The notes: generated from the sequence alone by a model not told the origin. Counted from the first letter of the stretch, positions 1-19,566 are shown. The stretch: DNA of 64,000 nucleotides from Siniperca chuatsi (GCF_020085105.1 NC_058046.1:17818675-17882674), one strand, 5' to 3'. Program-made: numbers and translations.

Positions 1-407
1 AAGGCAAAAACACTATTACATCGTGAGGGGCTGGTTGCCTTGAGATGACTGGTGTTGGTATGTTTTAGAAAAAAGTGAGAGGGAAACTTGAACTACTAAT
101 GCTTTCCTTTCAATTAAAAAAGTTTCCTTGAGTGGCATAGTTTGATTAATTTAAAAGACTTTGAAAGAAGCAAATTAAAATATGAATACTCTTTTTAGGA
201 AGGAATTCATGCTGAGAACCTATGCTTAGCAATACCTTAATAGCCCCCCCCCCCCCACCAAAAAAACAAAAACAACTTAAACCCCTTTGCTGACAACTAT
301 TACACCCCTGCATTTAAAAGTAAGACTTGTCTTGTCTGTCTGTGAATTGTAGAATTGTTTTTTAAGATTTTGCTGCTGATTCTTAATCATGCTAGCAACG
401 TGGCACT

Positions 408-1125
408 AGGGATGGCAATGTCAGTCGGTCGATTGGTCCACCACTTTGGTCCAGACTGAAATCTCGCAATGACTAATCGATGGATTGCCATGAAATTTTG
501 TACAGATATCCATGTTGCAAGGAGGATGAATCCTATTAACATTAGTGAGCCCCTGACTTTTCATCTAGCGCCACCAGCAGGTAAAGGTATTCACTTATTT
601 GAAATATCTCAACAGCTGTGGAGTGGCACAAAATGGTTGACATTCATGGTATCCAGATAATATAATGACTTTAGTGATACCCTAACTTTTCCTCTAGTGC
701 CACCATGAGTTTTACATTTGTCGTTTTGAATGGAATGTCTCAATAACCACTGGATCAATTACCAAGAAATTTCAGGGATAAATTGTAATAACTGCTGATC
801 CCTGACTTTCATCTACCAGTATCATCAGGTCAAAAATGTTATTTGTCCAGTACTTTGGTTTATGACCAAATACCTTTAAAACTAAAGGCATCTTCATCAG
901 CCTCAGCTGTACCTTGTGTTTACTGCTAATTAGCAAATGTTAGCATGTTAACATCCTAAACTATGATGATTAACAATGTATTTATATACCTGCTAAAAAT
1001 GAGCATTGTCATTGTAAGGCATGTTAGCATGGTGACATTAGCATTTAGCTCAAAGCACCACTGTGCTTAGGTACATCCTCTCAGTGTCGCCACCATGGCT
1101 GAAGAGTCTTTAGAGACCAGCTGGT
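408..1125 (+). repeat. Interspersed teleost repeat, family not named
   Basis: About 0.7 kb with the wording of a repeat seen very often in percomorph genomes. It opens with GGGATGGCAATGTCAGTCGG, has internal near-tandem blocks containing ATTGCCATGAAATTTTGTAC and CTAGCGCCACCAGCAGGT-like segments (about 480-560, 690-710 and 800-835), then a TTAGCATG-rich stretch (about 930-1060). It has no coding capacity. The internal repetition and lack of an ORF fit a non-autonomous element. The family is recalled from general familiarity and was not searched. Confidence 0.55.
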
Positions 1126-2154
1126 TGTTCCAAGGACTCAAATGGCAACAAATGCTGCGACCGGTACTCCCAGTTATTGAAAAGCTGTGCTGGACGAAGT
1201 CAAGGTAGCTACAGTATATCACTATATTGGGGTTTTTTCGTGATCAATTATTTATTGTTTGTATAAGGAAGGGGAAGCACCATCACAGTCACAAAAGTGA
1301 CACAAGGCAAACAAGGCAAAGAAGTGTAATACAACAGTTTCTTTCAATATATCAATGGTATAATTTTTTTAAAGCATTTTTGGGGTTATTTTGCGTTTAT
1401 TAGTGTACAGCAAAGAACTAACAGGAAATGAGGGAGGATAACATGTAACAAAGGTCATTAGCCAGACTCGAAACCAGGGACGTCACAAGCAATCGTCAGT
1501 GCCCAAAACCCTTTGACGATCAAGGTGCCCTATTATCATTCTTTAAAATACCCTGGGTAATTATAAGTTTTATAAGCTATCATTCTATTTTTCTGTCTTT
1601 CTTACTTTTTTTCCCTATAACCTTTCAATCCTATTGAATTATAGGTCAATGACAATGTCTCGCCATCTTCCTTTCTCCACACCTTTATGTTAATTATTCA
1701 CTGACCTTATTTTGTGTAGTAAATCATTTTGTCACAGTTGCTTAGAATTGCATTATATAAGAAACTTTTTTAATTCATCAGGATGTTCATTCACAGAGTT
1801 TTGGATTGAAATAGTTATTTTTATTCAGCGCAAATCTGGCGAGTGATGCTCACTGGAAAGCCTGTGAAGTCGTGATAACCACAGGCCTCCATGTTTAGTT
1901 TAGCGCTCTCTACGCTGTGACTGGATTCATCAGGCATTGTGATAAGGAGGTGAGGCTTAGTGTGTGTGTGTGGGTGTTTTGTGTGTGTGTTCTCTCTCCT
2001 CGTCCTGCCAGCCCATCTGACAAGCCCACCAACTATTTACGAGCTCAGCCGATTCCTGCCTCACTTCATTAGCCCCGGCTATGAGACTGTTGCTAAAATT
2101 AGTCCCCTGTGCAATGTGTAGCCCCTCCAACACTGACACACACACCCCTTCCAC

Positions 2155-2156
<2 letters not shown>

Positions 2157-2211
<55 letters not shown>
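2157..2211. repeat. (CA)n microsatellite
   Basis: Long uninterrupted AC dinucleotide run inside the presumed dnajb5 intron, with looser CA-rich sequence on both sides. Short open frames over it on both strands are artefacts of the repeat. Confidence 0.95.
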
Positions 2212-2213
<2 letters not shown>

Positions 2214-2492
2214 GACCGGAAAAGTTTTCCACTGCCAAGTCATGTTTTCCAAATGCTGTTCTGTAGACCCCACAGTGCTGTAGTCGATACTAAAACTTGT
2301 CTTTTTCTCTCTCACACACACGATGAACACACACAGAAAACACGTGGAAGCATGTTAGGATGACGTACTGAGGGAAGATAAACTAAAGTTTTTAGTTCAT
2401 GGAAACATTAACTCATCGAGATATTCATGGCTTTGGTATTTCATTCCTACTAAAGGATATTAACCCTCTCAATCTCCTCTCTTCTTCTCCAG

Positions 2493-2726
2493 GCGTTGTG
2501 TGGCTGCACAGTTAGCATTCCCACACTGGAAAACCGCATCATATCGCTCCCCTGTCACGACATCATCAAGCCGGGGACGGTGAAGCGACTCAGAGGGGAA
2601 GGCCTGCCTTTCCCAAAGAACCCGTCACAGCGTGGTGACCTCATTGTGGAGTTTTCTGTCCGTTTTCCCGACAGGATCCCCCCTCAGTCCAGAGAGATTA
2701 TCAGACAACACCTCCCCCAGTCATAA
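2493..2726 (+). CDS. dnajb5: DnaJ homolog subfamily B member 5, last coding exon (partial)
   Basis: Hsp40 co-chaperone that delivers clients to Hsp70 and stimulates its ATPase. Only the terminal exon is in the window. It starts after a pyrimidine tract and AG at 2491-2492 and runs 77 codons to TAA. It encodes the distal C-terminal substrate-binding domain, with the family hallmarks IIKPGTVKRLRGEGLPFPK and RGDLIVEFSVRFPDR, ending RQHLPQS. The RLRGEGLPFPK wording matches DNAJB5 better than DNAJB1 or DNAJB4, as I recall those sequences, and the human DNAJB5-VCP-FANCG order on 9p13 supports this. The J domain and G/F region lie off the left edge. The main alternative is another class B DnaJ. Confidence 0.88.
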   Translation, partial: ALCGCTVSIPTLENRIISLPCHDIIKPGTVKRLRGEGLPFPKNPSQRGDLIVEFSVRFPDRIPPQSREIIRQHLPQS

Positions 2727-4625
2727 GAAGACTCACTTTTAACCCCTCCAACACCACTCACTCCAGACTAAATGGCCCAAACCCAGAAAATCAACCCTTA
2801 ATACTCCTTCATCTCTCAAATTTTGAACCCCATTGTGGTTTCCCTTCCCACTTCCAGTCCCCATGTCCTGTGTTAATGTACGCAGCATTAAACAGACGCT
2901 GTTGTTTGTAGGGACTTCGCAGTGGGAGGATGAGGGAAGAATTCCGAGATCAATGGCAGTATCAGGATGTGATATATTTGTTTGTTTTGTCTTTTGGCCC
3001 AAGCACGCACCTGAGCAGTGGAGCGGTGCTGAGGATGGGCTCAGCACAATCGTGGCTTTTACCGGATAGATTTTCTTATCTCTGTTTTTTACAGATTTAT
3101 CAGTGGTTTTATATGCTGTCCAACTCTCTGATCCTTGTCTTTTTGTGATAGGATGAAGTGTGAGATATTTTTTAAAAGAAACATTTTTTCTAGGATTTTC
3201 TTTTCCAAAGGAAGTTTCAAATAGGATTATTTATTTTTACCTTGAGTGTACCAGCAGCTTCAGTGTGCTCAGTGCAAACCCTAGTTTTAACAAAACTCCC
3301 CCCACCACCTGCTCTTCTCTTGCTTTCAGTCTGATAAAGCATTGTGCTTGAAGTCCATAGGCTGTTTACTGTTTGGTAAGATCTGTCTCCCCTACAATCA
3401 GTATTCTGATGCGTGCACAATGTCACAGCACACTTAAAATCCTGCATTACTCCAAATAATAATAGCATATCTCAGCTGCATTGGAAAATCTGGGAATGAC
3501 AATCACATACTGTAACAGCAGTGTAAGCTTGGATAATACAATCTTCACATAATATGGGTGCTCTCCCTTCTGAGCTGTGTGGCTGCTCTGAAATGAATAG
3601 CCTGGCTCGCTATCTGAGGGACATGTAGGTGCCTTAGCCCAGTGTCATACCACATATGTGAACACACACACACACACACAGGTCACACTGTAATATATAC
3701 AACCAGCCATGTTAAGTGCACAACAGACAATGTTGTGTTAGACATTACCATTGGGAGCTGGTGATGTTGGAAAAACAGTAAGTAAGCGATGTAAAGTCAA
3801 TCACCAAATTGTACTGTATGTAAGCAAGGACATTTTTAGGGAGAGATTTGATACAAACTGATGAATTTTGCCAATGTATCCCTGTAAAGTGCCGTACAAG
3901 TGCAGGTTGGATTTCCCAGAGGAATGTAAGCAGTAGGTTAATCTGAAGTCAATAGTAAATAGTTGAGATTTCTCTGGGAAACCCAGCTTTGTTGTGTTTA
4001 TTATGCTTTCTCTTATGCCATTTGAAGGCAATGTCTCGGTGCTACTGTAAACAATGCCAGAAATAGACCCCCCTTGGGGTCTACTTTTTGGTTTTCATGG
4101 AGTCCACAGTTTGTGATTTGATAACTGCTTCTGTCCTCTGTAACATCTGTACATCGAACTTTACATCTGTTTTTTCAAGTAGAAAACCCTGTTTAGGAAA
4201 CAGGTTTTGTAATAATGCAGCTGCTGTTCTTTGTTTCAACTGCAAGGGGCTCTGAAAGCTCTTCCTACTGTAGTTTGCAGCAATGATGAGATGTATGTAT
4301 GAGTATGGTTTATGAGGACAGCCCTAGTAGGTCATATATATATATATATATCCTGTGTATGGGGAAATGTTTGAATGCAACATGTTGATAAATGCACTTT
4401 TATGTCATAAAAGATACTGACAAAACTATGAGATGAGGACAGAGACCTGAATGACTTGTCTGATTGTTTGAGCGTCCTGCCTCTCAGAGCCTCCGGGGAC
4501 GCTGGACTGTGGCTACAACCAGAATGCACGTGCTGCTGCTGAAAGACTGTCACTGCTTATGTGCATTTGACAATATTTATGATCTTTTCAAAATGGCAAC
4601 CAATAAACCAAATGTGTGAACTTAA
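2727..4625 (+). other. dnajb5: dnajb5 3' UTR with poly(A) signal
   Basis: After the stop codon there is no further exon up to an AATAAA at 4602-4607, which I take as the likely cleavage signal, giving a 3' UTR of about 1.9 kb. A (TA)n run lies at about 4333-4351 and a short CA run at about 3665-3680. No coding sequence is visible. Confidence 0.5.
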
Positions 4626-4931
4626 CAGTTTGTGTCATTGAAGTTTCTCTCTCAAGAATGATCAGCTACCTGAGTATGACTTTGGTGTGGTGTGCACCTC
4701 AGATTTTCACCTTAATGAGTTTGTACATGCACATTAGTATCCACCATCTGATCGCTAATAATGGAAAACAAGGACAAAAATACAATTTATGCACTGAATT
4801 ACTGAAGTTAGACTTTCCCTTTATTTCAGTGTGTGATCATCATAACATCATTCACCATCTTGTGTTTTGTTTTACTGGCTAAATGTCATGTAACCTGAGT
4901 TGACAACACACCAGCACACATGAATGAAAAT

Positions 4932-5880
4932 GATCAGAAACCTGGTGCCACTGTATCCTGGTTCCCAGCCAGCTAGCAAATCCAGGTTTCTAAAACCAGG
5001 TGTTTACATAGGCAACAGATAACCAGAATACTTAAAGACGCCGATCTTAACTGGGAAACATTGTACGCTCATTCTTAGTGGTGAAAAGTAACATGTAAAT
5101 ACATTTAAACACAATTTTGAGCTACTTGTAGCGGGAAATATTGTATTTTTACTACACTACATTTATCAGACAGTTATAGATACTTTTGAGATTAAGATTT
5201 TACATAAGAAACATAATACACTTCGGAAAAACTATTAGAAAATAGCTTCGCATGACTTTGAAAATATAGTTAGCAGTTCCACCAAGGAGAGATTTTCCCT
5301 CTAGACTTCTTACATGGTTTCATTTAAATAACTGTTTGATGCCCAAAAAAGTCAAAATAGCCAATATTTCATTAGAGAAGTCCAAAAAATTAATACAAAT
5401 TTGTGAAGTAGAAATAGTTTCTTCCCCCCCAAACAACCAAACTGTATAAACAGCAGTTAAAACAAGCTCGACCACGACCATCTACGACATATAAATGCTG
5501 CTTACACATGGATACATCAATATTAAATCTAATAATGTTATATATAAAAATATATTAGTCACAGGGGCCATTGTTCTGCAAAACGAGTCCTTTTACTTTT
5601 AAAACTTTAAGTAGATTTTGCTGATAATAATTATGTAGGATTTTAAATGCATGACTTTAACTTGTAATGGAGTATTTTTACATTGTTGAATTGGCACTAT
5701 TATTTAAGTAAAGCATCTGAGTACTTCTTCCTCCACTGTTCATTCTCTGTTGGTACAGAAATGAGTGGCCGAGATTTTGAGGAATGAAGACACACCTGCA
5801 TGCAGAGGATCAGAAACCTGGATACTGTTATGATCAGGTATACAGGGATATGTAAACATCACACCATGAATAAAATCAAT
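4932..5880. repeat. Possible inverted-end repeat split by another repeat
   Basis: The word GATCAGAAACCTGG occurs at about 4932 and again at about 5809. The two flanks also hold CAGGTGTTTACATA-like and ATGTAAACATCAC-like words in opposite orientation. A GTACTT-type repeat (about 5080-5740) sits between them. I read this as an older element interrupted by a later insertion. The boundaries and family are uncertain. Confidence 0.3.
5080..5740 (+). repeat. GTACTT-type percomorph repeat, copy 1
   Basis: It begins AGTGGTGAAAAGTAACATGT and ends at GTACTTCTTCCTCCACTG. It contains TTGTATTTTTACTACACTAC, a TAAGATTTTACATAAGAAAC stretch, AAATGCTGCTTACACATGGA and a CTTTTACTTTTAAAACTTTA stretch. Related copies lie in a fancg intron (about 24944-25446) and, reversed, in a CLU-gene intron (about 55428-55787). 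No coding capacity. Confidence 0.65.
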
Positions 5881-6059
5881 AAGACTCAGAGATACTAATG
5901 TGCAGATGAACGAACTAACTGATCTCCTTTCAGATCTTATAAAACAACAAAAGGAGGTAGGAAATCATTTTTGGAATCCTGTGATCAAACATTGGCAATA
6001 TATGTTTAACTGTGAGCTATTTTGGTGAGTGGAGTTCAGACATTTTCCATCAGTTTGTG

Positions 6060-6163
6060 TTACAGATAAACAAATGAAGGCAGACTTTGCCCTCAGCCTG
6101 TTAAAATCCAGACGGACAGCTACCCTCAGCAGATCACTGGTCCATCTACCAGAGCGATTCCAG
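6060..6163 (+). other. akr1a1: Candidate 5' non-coding exon of akr1a1
   Basis: A strong donor, CAG|GTAAGG, follows 6163. The acceptor CTGTCAG ends at 6726, 17 bases upstream of the akr1a1 ATG. A non-coding first exon ending at 6163 and spliced to 6727 would give a normal 5' UTR. The 5' limit of the exon is a guess. Confidence 0.35.
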
Positions 6164-6342
6164 GTAAGGAAAATAAAGAGACTTTGATTCACTTTTTGTT
6201 TAATCTCTGCACCATTTTCAGACTGCGTTAGAGCATTAGTCAATTACACACTCTGTGCTGCTGCTGGGTCAGGAGGCAGTCAGGGCAGGTGATCTGTGTT
6301 AAGAGACTCTGATCATGTGAAACAACTGCAGTGGTTGATGAG

Positions 6343-6343
6343 A

Positions 6344-6386
<43 letters not shown>
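6343..6386. repeat. (GT)n microsatellite
   Basis: GT dinucleotide run with one TTT interruption, upstream of akr1a1, within its presumed first intron. Confidence 0.93.
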
Positions 6387-6387
<1 letters not shown>

Positions 6388-6743
6388 ACAACCATGGGAA
6401 GGCTCTGAGATGTGCTGCAGTAGCACTAGACTGTGACTAATGCCATATACCTGTATCAGCTATTTCTGGCAATAAGGCTGGGTTCGCAGAGGGTTTATAG
6501 TTCCACTGAAACACACATTTCAGCTCGGAGGGTGAAAAAACAAAAAGGGATAAGCAGGTCACCAAATACACACACACAACCCCTGCTGTAGTTCAGGAGT
6601 TAATGAATTCAGATGTGAGTGTTAATCAGTAACAAAGTATTAGAGCTTAGTCATGATGACTGGGTCCATAGGAGTCTACATGTGAACACCTCACACACTT
6701 CTCTGTCACTGTCTTTCCTCTGTCAGGTCCTCAGAGTTGAAAC

Positions 6744-9502
6744 ATGAGTGCCTTCGCGACACTCTCGTCAGGGCAGAGGATGCCCTTGGTAGGACTCGGC
6801 ACATGGAAGAGCGCTCCAGGACAAGTAGAACTATAAACCCTTACACAGGTAACATTTCTGGGAATTGTTAAATAATAAAAAGTAGGGTTTAGACTGTGTC
6901 TGTGTCCATGTGTTCTCAGGTGAAGCAGGCAGTGCTGGCAGCTTTAGACTGTGGGTACAGACATATTGACTGTGCTGCTGCATACAGCAATGAACAGGAG
7001 GTGGGAGAGGCTCTGGCTGTCAGGGTTGGTCCTGGGAAGGTGAGAACCTCTGGTTAAGCTTGAATTAGACATTGATTTTAACAGTTCATTCATGACATTG
7101 GAAACAAGTAGTTATCTAAACAATCTCAACTCAAGATCCACTTACTTGCTTGCTCTGGTGCTTTCAACCATATCACACAGTTTTCATCAGTCGATGGAGT
7201 TTGCTCAGTTGTCCTGGAACTGCAGAGGTTCAGACTTTCCTTTATTCTGAGCATTTTGAACATCTACAGTTACATGACAGCTGAGTAAACTTTATTTGCT
7301 GATGAAGACCGTGTTTTATGGTTAAAAGCTCCAGAACATGCAAGTTAGTGGACCTTGAGTTAAGATTTTTTTGTCAACTTAATTTACATAGTTTAATGTT
7401 AATAATCAATTTAATAACAGTTGACTATGACTTGTCACTAACAAGTCTACTGAGATGAGCCTCCATTCAGCGCTCACAACAGAGTCAACAGGGGCGCCCC
7501 TGTGGGTTTAGGGGTTAAGCCACTGACCATGAACTGCAATGTCTGCAGTTTGAGTCCAGCTAGGGACCTTTTGTTGTATCTCCCTTCTTCTTTTCCTGTC
7601 ATCTCTCTACTGGCGCTGTTAAGTAAAGGCTTTAAAAAATGCTCAAACAGAGTCAACATCAGTGCAGATATTCTGTTTCTAAGATATGGTTCATTTTTGT
7701 TTTGGAAACTGGTGTAAGGATAGTTTTGGGTTTAGGACTAACAAAGGGGTCGAGATTGCAATTAAAGTTTAGTATACATTCTGGGTTAAGGTTGAGTCTA
7801 CAAATGCAGTAAATTGTAGGGTGACACTTTATTAAGAGTCTGTCAAGTGTTGCTGAAACATTTTCATGACCTGGAATGCTCTCTCTGATTCAAGCATGTT
7901 TTTTCCCTGAATTGAACATTATGCTTTCCCCTCCAGGCTCTGCATCGTGAGGATGTGTTTGTAACATCCAAACTGTGGAACACCAAACACGACCCAGAGG
8001 ATGTTGAGGAAGCATGCAGGACCAGTCTGGCCCACCTGGGTCTCTCCTATTTGGACCTGTACCTTATGCACTGGCCCATGGCATTTCAGTGAGCAGCTGC
8101 ACACAATAGACTGATTTTGTCTCCCCATTGTGCGAATCATTATGAAATGACATGTATCACAGTAGCTGAAGCAGCCTTTGTGTATATGTATGTTTTAGGC
8201 GGGGGAAGGAGCTGATGCCTCGGCGGGAAGATGGAAGTATTTGTTACTCTGACACACACTACAGAGATACTTGGAGAGCCATGGAGAGCCTTGTGGACAA
8301 AGGTCTGGTCAAAGCTATAGGACTGTCCAACTTCAACGCCAGGCAGACTGATGACATCATCAGCATGGCCAGACACACACCTGTGGTGAACCAGGTACAA
8401 TGTGGCTTCCTCATCAGCCAAAATAAATACATTTGATATGGTTTTATTGAAAATAGTGAATGTGTAATTCAGGCGTTTGTGTGTCTCATTGTGCAGGTGG
8501 AATGCCATCCTTATTTGTCTCAAGCAGATCTCCTGTCTCACTGTCGGTCAGTGTAATGGCAGTTTAACACATTATCAAAACGCTATTTTATTTTATTTTA
8601 AATATTGTTCCCATTGTGTCAGTAACGGTGCATACACCTGTGCCTTAGGTCAGTGGCAGTTTGTGTGACAGCCTACAGTCCTCTGGGCAGCGGGGACAGA
8701 CCCTGGGCCTCTCCTGATGAACCAAGTCTGCTACAGGATCTTCGACTGGAAGCTATCGCCCAGAGATACCAGAAAACACCTGCCCAGGTCATACTTAGGT
8801 AAGACACAAAACCTCCCTCAACTTCAAAGTATCTTGTAAACTCAGTCAAGTAAATGACGCACACAATCAGAACCAATCCCTGACCTCTTCGACAGCTGCT
8901 TAAACTTTTTGGCGTCCTTTTGGCAGGTGGCATGTGCAGAGGGGAGTCGTGTGTATCCCTAAAAGTGTGACGCCCTCCAGGATCCAGCAGAACTTGCAGG
9001 TGTTTGAATTTTCCCTGTCAGAAGAGGACATGAAGCTGATTGAATGCTTCAACCGCAACGAGCGCTTCATCGTCCCAACAGTCAAGGTCAGTCACTAATC
9101 TTATGACACCTCACAATATTTTAACAGGACTTCTTTCCCAAGCAGAGTCCATTTAATACCAGTGACTTGTGCTTATATATGTACAACAGCTGTGTCAGTC
9201 CAAAATTAACTTAAAGCGCAACTGGTGTAGACTCACTGATGACACCGCATGGATGAAACATCAGTCTGTTTTAGATCTCTATGAAGCTCTGGTATGAGCA
9301 GGGGATACGCTTTCTTAGAGAGCTGGATTGTAGGGATCTGGGTCAAACGTCCTGACTCTTGTAGTTTTTTAAGTTGTAAGCAAACCTTTATACATACACA
9401 TTTAATGTGAGCATAACTGTCATTTTATTATTACAGAGGGATGGCAAGAGAGTGTGGAGAGATGCAGAACATCCTCATTTCCCCTTCCATGATCCTTACT
9501 GA
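6744..9502 (+). CDS. akr1a1: Aldo-keto reductase 1A1 (NADP-dependent aldehyde reductase)
   Basis: Cytosolic (alpha/beta)8-barrel enzyme that reduces aldehydes such as glucuronate to alcohols with NADPH. Eight coding exons fit GT-AG introns: 6744-6824, 6920-7039, 7937-8088, 8199-8394, 8497-8546, 8649-8798, 8927-9086, 9437-9502. They sum to 975 nt and 324 aa; human AKR1A1 is 325 aa. Visible hallmarks are [12 protein letters not shown] (catalytic Asp and Tyr), [10 protein letters not shown] (catalytic Lys), LDLYLMHWP (catalytic His), GLSNFNARQ, and the cofactor segment [15 protein letters not shown]. It ends [10 protein letters not shown], close to the AKR1A1 C-terminus. Intron 2 carries a SINE. 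Teleosts are believed to keep two akr1a1 copies (a and b) and I cannot say which this is. In human the gene is on chromosome 1, not beside VCP. Confidence 0.92.
7491..7640 (+). mobile_element. tRNA-derived SINE with target-site duplication
   Basis: About 150 bp in intron 2 of akr1a1. It has a tRNA-like head with an A-box-like stretch at about 7502-7521 and a B-box-like GTTTGAGTCC at 7548-7557. A CCTTTTGTTGTATCTCCC body follows, then a pyrimidine-rich part and an AAAGGCTTTAAAAAATG tail. It is flanked by a near-perfect direct repeat: GCTCACAACAGAGTCAACA at 7472-7490 and GCTCAAACAGAGTCAACA at 7641-7658, one base different in length. The layout matches tRNA SINEs frequent in percomorphs. The clean duplication suggests a fairly recent insertion. 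Confidence 0.82.
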
Positions 9503-10285
9503 GTCTACACACCAGGAATACAATATTGTGCTTTTAAAAAGAGGATTGTCACAAACACTGAAGAAACCAAATTTCTAAGCTCCAATGTGATCAAAATTTA
9601 TGTTCCTTTTAGGATGAATGGCATTCATTTAATAATAATAATAAAGTGACTGAATTTGTCAAGAAATTTGCTTAAAACATGTTTGTCCAGTCACTTCACT
9701 GAGATTGCAGTGAAGAGGGAAAAAATAAATAAATAAGACTGTCAACTGCCGTCACTTTTCATCATTGGCAGAGCGACACTATGTGGTCAGTAACAGAACT
9801 GCCTCTCAATGTCAGTAGCTTTGATCACAAGAGTGAACAATCTTTCAAGGGTAAATCCTGCAAGGGTAAATCCTCACTGAATGCACTGCAGAAGCACTGC
9901 TCTCAGAGCTTCCAATCAAGTTGCACTTCTGAACACAACTCAACAATGAATCATGCTTGAAAGACCTTTTCAGTGTCAGGTGTAATAAAATACATAATTA
10001 TTGTGAAAATTCCAGCCAAGAAACATCGTTGCATTTCATCTCTGTCCCTCTACATGTGTCTTGTCTTTAACAAAAACAAACAAATGTAGACCATTACTAT
10101 ATACACAGTACGTCTACAACACTATGAAATCTCAAACTTTCTCCAATAAAGTTATTTTCCCCATGTTAATTTTCTATACACCTAAAATGCACTTAACAGA
10201 GGATTACAGATACAGAGTTAATGTACATTCAAGGTATCAATAAATAAGTTTCACAGACGCAGATAACACTTCCATTTCGTGAGAT
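9503..10285. other. akr1a1 3' UTR and convergent gap to vcp
   Basis: AATAAA at 9640-9645, after an AAT-rich run, is the likely akr1a1 poly(A) signal. Beyond it the sequence is AT-rich, with further possible signals (AAATAAATAAATAAG near 9721), and no coding pattern up to the vcp 3' UTR. Confidence 0.55.
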
Positions 10286-10291
10286 TTTATT
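10286..10291 (-). other. vcp: vcp poly(A) signal
   Basis: TTTATT on the plus strand, which is AATAAA on the gene strand, lies about 420 bases beyond the vcp stop codon. It is followed by ordinary AT-rich sequence, giving a 3' UTR of typical size. Confidence 0.5.
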
Positions 10292-10707
10292 TTCAACAAC
10301 ATAACCTTGACAAATTTGTAATACATTATATGCTACTGTTTATTTAAAAAAAAAAAAAGGAAGTAATTAGCAATGTTTTTTTTCCTTTCGTATAGTCTAG
10401 CATAGAATCCCACTCACTAAAGCCATTCATGTTGTTTGTGATATACTGAAAATGAGGCCACTCAATAACACCCCCCCACCCCCTACCTCCCCAATCTGCA
10501 TCAGTCACTCACCTTCCAGTTCCATCATCCCCTTACTCCCACCCACATCAAAGCCAGGGCAAACCAAGCGGCTACATGCTTTCTCCGAGGGAAGTCATAC
10601 AAAAAAAAGGAACACATGAAAGAAGCACAAAGTCCTAAAAATGTGGAATCTGGTGAGAATTTGTACAGGTGTGATCCCGGTACTGACCACTGTGGGGCAG
10701 TGTACAT

Positions 10708-18693
<7,986 letters not shown>

Positions 18694-19040
18694 GGTCGTC
18701 CACCTGGATTACTATTAATAAATAAAGAAATCCTAGCTAAATGTTTAAGAGGCTAAGCCAGTTCTCGTTACTCAACGTTCTCTGTGATTTCACACGAAAG
18801 AGAAGCCGTTTCCGTGCTCTTTACAATTATACCATGAGCTGGATACATCCGTCATTCTGATTGGCTGGAGGTTGTCCATCAAATTCGGTAACCAATGAAA
18901 GATTTTGGAGTTTGACGCCATCGAGAATATTGTGGAAATCTGGCCAGTTACAAATGAGTGGGACGTTCCTATTTTCATCAACTTTTCTCTTATTGGTCGT
19001 TTAAGCCTACCACCAAACTTCTGTTATCCAATAAACTTGT
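18694..19040 (-). promoter_or_regulatory. vcp: vcp promoter region with four CCAAT-type motifs
   Basis: Upstream of the vcp start codon there are four CCAAT-box cores within about 175 bases: GATTGGCT near 18859, ACCAATGAA near 18891, TATTGGTCG near 18991 and ATCCAATAA near 19026. No TATA box is obvious. This fits an NF-Y-driven housekeeping promoter. The stretch lies directly downstream of the fancg 3' end, so promoter and neighbouring terminator are within about 0.5 kb. Confidence 0.5.
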
Positions 19041-19140
19041 ACCGCGTTGATATTGAAGAATCGCAAAAACATGAAATTGATCTTTTACTCTTGATAATAA
19101 TAGCATATGTGTAAAGAAGAGTCCAAATTAAATTGAGCAT

Positions 19141-19146
19141 TTTATT
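19141..19146 (-). other. fancg: fancg poly(A) signal (candidate)
   Basis: TTTATT on the plus strand (AATAAA on the gene strand), about 420 bases beyond the fancg stop codon and before the vcp promoter motifs. Other TTTATT words near 19311 and 19451 are alternatives. Confidence 0.4.
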
Positions 19147-19566
19147 CGTAAGAGCACTCCATACAAAATCGGTATAAATAGGCATTTTAGAGCAGTAACA
19201 CAGCTTATGGTGTGTATCTTCTGAAGTAGTATGTATTGTGATTTATCTTGAAAAGCATAATTCATTATCAAAGTAACAGTCTTTTGTTATCATTGTCTGG
19301 CCAAATACACGTTTTATTTCCTATAAGCCAGTTAGATCCTCAATGACTGAGCAACTTTATTACTATTTTTAGTAATCTTTCATCATTTCATGAATAAACC
19401 ACCTGCCAGGTTTACCACCAGTCTCAAACACTGTAAGCCCTTTCAAGATGCTTTATTTTACTATCCCAGTAGATACATGTTTGTTGTGGGTATGGGTTTC
19501 AGTTCACAGGCCAGAGAAAGTTGATCCTGTTCAGTAAGTGATAGGGTATTCTTCTTTTGTCCCTCT

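Larger units (their letters stand above)
1..2492. other. Probable dnajb5 intron, repeat-rich
   Basis: This stretch precedes the terminal dnajb5 exon, whose acceptor AG is at 2491-2492. I find no exon of the J domain or of the first C-terminal domain here, so the rest of dnajb5 must lie to the left of the window. The stretch holds a poly-C run near 243, a large interspersed repeat (about 408-1125) and a CA microsatellite (about 2157-2211). The region between about 1130 and 1900 shows nothing recognisable. Confidence 0.6.

Noticed and set aside
2079-2363. Overlapping open frames on both strands over the CA repeat
   Set aside because: These are poly-Thr/His and poly-Cys/Val frames produced by the dinucleotide run, not genes.
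6918-7039. A first impression of a two-base frame disruption in akr1a1 exon 2
   Set aside because: Recounting the acceptor position put the exon start at 6920. The exon is then 120 nt and the frame is intact ([11 protein letters not shown]).
7491-7640. A possible tRNA gene in the akr1a1 intron
   Set aside because: A- and B-box-like words are present, but no cloverleaf with paired acceptor stem can be made; the tail and flanking duplication show a SINE.
18905-19114. A plus-strand open frame of 69 codons between vcp and fancg
   Set aside because: It has no recognisable domain and overlaps the promoter-type CCAAT cluster; its length is within chance expectation.
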